Source: Syngnathus acus
Lineage: Eukaryota; Chordata; Actinopteri; Syngnathiformes; Syngnathidae
NCBI RefSeq assembly: GCF_901709675.1
Contig: NC_051096.1
Location: 7,219,001 to 7,283,000, forward strand
Direction: 5' to 3'
DNA length: 64,000 bases
Under the pieces are notes generated by a model. It was given only the letters and a program-made list of their open reading frames with translations. It was not told the origin of the DNA and made no database searches. Both the position numbers and the translations under genes were made by a program. Every line of letters starts with the position of its first letter. Position 1 is the first letter of the stretch. Shown piece by piece: positions 61,301 through 64,000 of the stretch.

Positions 61301-64000
61301 ACGAGGGTCACCAGTTGCCCATCCCTGATCTAAGTCATCAATCATGAAGTAATCAATCTTATGTTTGATTTTGTCTTTACAGGGCCCAGCAAGTGAAGGA
61401 CCTCCTGTATGTGTTCACAATTTCCAAATTTGGTCTGGTGCAGTGAAGATGATCTGCTCAAACTGACTGTGTTTCCGATAGGGACCACCAGGAAAACCGG
61501 GAATCCCGGGCGATGAAGGAAATATCGGGCCTGAGGTCAGTCAGGGAATGAACCAAGTATTTTAAGATGAGAATAAATGTGATTCTAATTAATCTAAGCA
61601 AATAATATTTTTTTTTTATTTCTAAATGTTTTGCATGTTTTGCAGGGTGCACCAGGAGCCAAAGGGGATACTGGAAAGGCAGGACCTCCAGGGCTTCCAG
61701 GACCTCCTGGTCCAGCGGTAAGAAAAGCCTGATTGAAATCACTATTTGTGGTTGCTGGTTTGTTTCCTGGGTGCTAAATTTGGATTTAAAGATGCTTATT
61801 GCTGGTTGGTCAATGCACTTCTCCCATGCGTCTGTCAATTTTGTTCACACACAGATGCTTTTCTTCTCGGGTTCTTCCACTTGGGAATTCCGCTGGGAAT
61901 TTCTCTGTTATGGTTGATTGATCTGTGTAAACACCTTAAGCTGCTTTGGGTGTTGTAGATGTGACTCTGCTGTGTTTTTAGGGCCCTCCTGGTCCCAGTG
62001 GTGAGGGAAGTGGGGAATCTGTGAGTGTCTTTCTGTCTTTCAGCCTGTCAACATGTTTCTTGGATGCATGGCTGCGAAATTCTCAGAGAATGTCTCATCA
62101 TTTATGGGACAAAACGTTGAGGTTTTTTTTTTTGGTTTTGTTTGGAATATATTTGTAGTGCCCTGCAGCCTGCCCTGCTGGACCTCAGGGATTGGCTGGG
62201 CTACCAGGCATGAAGGTGAGAATTTTTTTTAATCCAAACGGGTAACTACAATATTTTTTTTTACTTATTTTATATTTTTTTATTTTATTTATTTACTTAT
62301 TTTGCTCACAGGGACACAAAGGTATGCCTGGTGAAAATGGCAAAGATGGTATACCTGGAGAAAAGGTGCACAGTTTGATTGACACCATAAACAACATTGA
62401 GTGGAAACAATAAAGTGTGACCATGTGACTATCTTCATTCGATCCACAGGGAGATTCTGGACCTGAAGGCCCTCAAGGTGCGCCAGGTCGCATGGGAGAC
62501 GACGTAAGACTATTAATTGTCACAATTACGCTAACATTGTAAATGTCTTCCGTATAATATGATATCCGTCCGTGTCAGGGACAAAGAGGACCCATTGGAC
62601 CTCCTGGTACAACAGGAGAAAAAGGAGACAGGGTATGTTCAATTTAGGTCCGATTATATTCGATTCGCGTTGAAGTAAGTGCTGGTTCTGTTATAGGGTC
62701 CTCCGGGTTTCAATGGCATGCCCGGACCCACTGGCCCACCAGGAGCGCCTGTAAGTAATCTTGCCTTGCATTGACACCCACAAGGAAAGTCTTGAAGAGT
62801 GAATTTGTGTCCTCAGGGTGTGGAGGGATTGCGTGGACGTCAAGGTTTTGAGGGACCCAAGGGTGATGAAGTGAGTGCAACGTGCTGGCTGGAGAATATT
62901 TTTGAAAAAATATATATTTCTCATTTGGATTTTATGTTTGATTAGGGCGCAATGGGATCCCAAGGGGAGCAGGGTCCTCAAGGAGATAAGGGAGATGTTG
63001 TAAGTTGGATTGATTACATTTGAAAGCACTCGTCTGTTTTGTTTTTTGTTTTTTAACTTGTGCGGTGGGCTTTGACAGGGAGCGCCGGGCAAAGACGGCC
63101 TAGATGGAATTCCTGGAACTGATGGTGCCAAGGTGACTTGTCAGCTAAAAATAAATCAATATTTTTACGTGTCTAAACTGTCAACCTACTCCACAGGGAG
63201 AGTCCGGGCCGGTCGGAACCGTTGGCGTCAGGGGGGTTGTGGGCATTCCTGTAAGTCCCCTTCATATTTTTTATTTTTTTTTGCCATATACATTTTAAGG
63301 GTATTACCTTAGCGGTGTAATTATTATTATTTTTTTTTTCAGGGGCTTCCAGGCAAGCCAGGATTAGTTGGACCTACTGGTGAAAAGGTACATTTTAATT
63401 TTAATAATTTATCTGAATGACAAAATGACGTGCACATTATCTTTAGGGCGACGCCGGTGCTGATGGAGCCATCGGGCCGATTGGACTTCCGGGCAAAACC
63501 GTGAGCTTTCTGAACATTCAATTCACGCTTACTGTACATTCATATAATATATCCCACATGTGGACAGGGTGAGGACGGGAAACCCGGAGAAGATGGAAAA
63601 GCAGGAGAAAAAGGCTCAACTGTGCGTTGATATTGACTCCCCATTTTCTGTGATAAAAACAATTTTGAAGATGTGATACCTTTCTAGGGTGGATCAGGGA
63701 AACAAGGGCCAGTGGGGCCAGCAGGTCCTCCAGGTATCGAGGTAACAACACCTTTTTAAATATCTTTGGGGTTGTGGCGATGACAAATTAACAGACGGGT
63801 TTCACAATTGATCCTCGCAGGGTGAAAAGGGCGAGAAAGGCAACGCTGGGGAAACTGGAATGAAAGGTCACACTGGACACAAAGGAGATCAGGTTGGATG
63901 ATCTTCTTACTAAAATGCCACGAAGCAAACAAAAGTATTGATTAAAGTTCTGTCGATAGGGGCCGATGGGACCAGAGGGACCAAAAGGAAGTTTGGTATG
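55395..64000 (+). CDS. col9a1: Collagen type IX alpha-1-like chain, 5' part (30 exons seen)
   Basis: A FACIT collagen chain; collagen IX decorates collagen II fibrils in cartilage and vitreous. Exons: 55395-55434, 56064-56135, 56317-56446, 57903-58299, 58381-58461, 59316-59333, 59524-59613, 59684-59719, 60237-60308, 60388-60432, 60517-60552, 61383-61406, 61482-61535, 61646-61717, 61982-62020, 62159-62215, 62312-62365, 62450-62503, 62579-62632, 62697-62750, 62817-62870, 62946-62999, 63079-63132, 63197-63250, 63343-63387, 63447-63500, 63568-63621, 63688-63741, 63821-63892, 63960-63995; it continues past the window. After a short hydrophobic leader comes NC4 (about residues 14-246), with [20 protein letters not shown] and [20 protein letters not shown] as in COL9A1. 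COL3 follows, then NC3 with CPAACPAG (interchain-disulfide type), then Gly-X-Y exons of mostly 54 bp. There is no VWA domain, so it is not COL22A1. The start is uncertain: an in-frame ATG at 55319 with a longer hydrophobic stretch exists, but a T-tract plus CAG at 55361-55363 looks like an acceptor. Confidence 0.93.
56447..57902 (+). other. Collagen gene intron 3, no other gene seen
   Basis: The 1.46 kb intron separates the NC4 exon ending at 56446 (split codon AT) from the large NC4 exon starting at 57903 (G). No VWA-like or other domain-coding exon was found in it. It contains only AT-rich sequence and homopolymers. Confidence 0.6.
58462..61382 (+). other. Larger collagen introns around the COL3 exons
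   Basis: The introns at 58462-59315, 59720-60236 and 60553-61382 exceed 300 bp and show no further Gly-X-Y or NC4-like exons. An additional very short exon of 9-18 bases could be missed by eye here, as NC4-to-COL3 junctions in this family use tiny exons. The 18-base exon at 59316-59333 is an example. Confidence 0.5.

Overview
The window is nuclear DNA from a ray-finned fish, most likely a teleost with a compact genome. The evidence is vertebrate genes split by GT-AG introns (many only 70-500 bp), vertebrate-type protein sequences, AT-rich introns with homopolymers and microsatellites, and short DNA-transposon debris. The species cannot be named from the sequence.

Five protein-coding genes can be assembled exon by exon. 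The four complete ones give uninterrupted frames whose summed exon lengths are multiples of three. (1) tpmt, minus strand, 3062-4454, 8 exons, 236 aa: thiopurine S-methyltransferase. (2) An exostosin-1 gene, plus strand, 10679-32527, 11 coding exons, 742 aa: heparan sulfate co-polymerase, with a 15 kb first coding intron. It is divergent enough to suggest the extra fish copy ext1c. (3) med30, minus strand, 33405-34217, 4 exons, 188 aa: Mediator subunit 30, tail-to-tail with ext1. (4) fam135b, minus strand, 40144-50396, 19 coding exons, 1239 aa: a FAM135 protein with a C-terminal lipase-like domain. (5) A collagen IX alpha-1-type gene, plus strand, from 55395 and cut by the window end. It has signal peptide, NC4 (thrombospondin-N/LamG-like) domain, short COL3, the cysteine-bearing NC3 and a long run of Gly-X-Y exons.

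Layout: 1-3 kb, no gene; 3-4.5 kb, tpmt; 5.3-5.5 kb, a promoter-like segment and candidate 5' exon; 5.5-32.5 kb, the ext1 locus; 33.4-34.2 kb, med30; 34.5-39 kb, a dense repeat island; 40.1-50.4 kb, fam135b with a tandem array in one intron; 52.2-52.7 kb, a likely fam135b first exon and promoter; 55.4-64 kb, the collagen gene.

The repeat island is the oddest part. It holds a MITE-like element whose halves lie about 2 kb apart, a tRNA-Glu(UUC)-like gene with several stem mismatches, a 1 kb interstitial array of telomere-like hexamers with a higher-order structure, and five copies of an exact 235-bp satellite unit, each with a 35-bp-arm hairpin. A second telomere-like array (109-bp unit) sits in a fam135b intron 5 kb away.

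The genes are not a functional unit. Their order is informative instead: EXT1, MED30 and FAM135B all lie on human 8q24, where FAM135B neighbours COL22A1. Here its neighbour is a COL9A1-type collagen, whose human counterpart lies beside FAM135A on 6q13. This looks like a whole-genome-duplication paralogon that kept a collagen IX alpha-1 copy in fish. I saw no gene cluster resembling a new defence or biosynthetic system.
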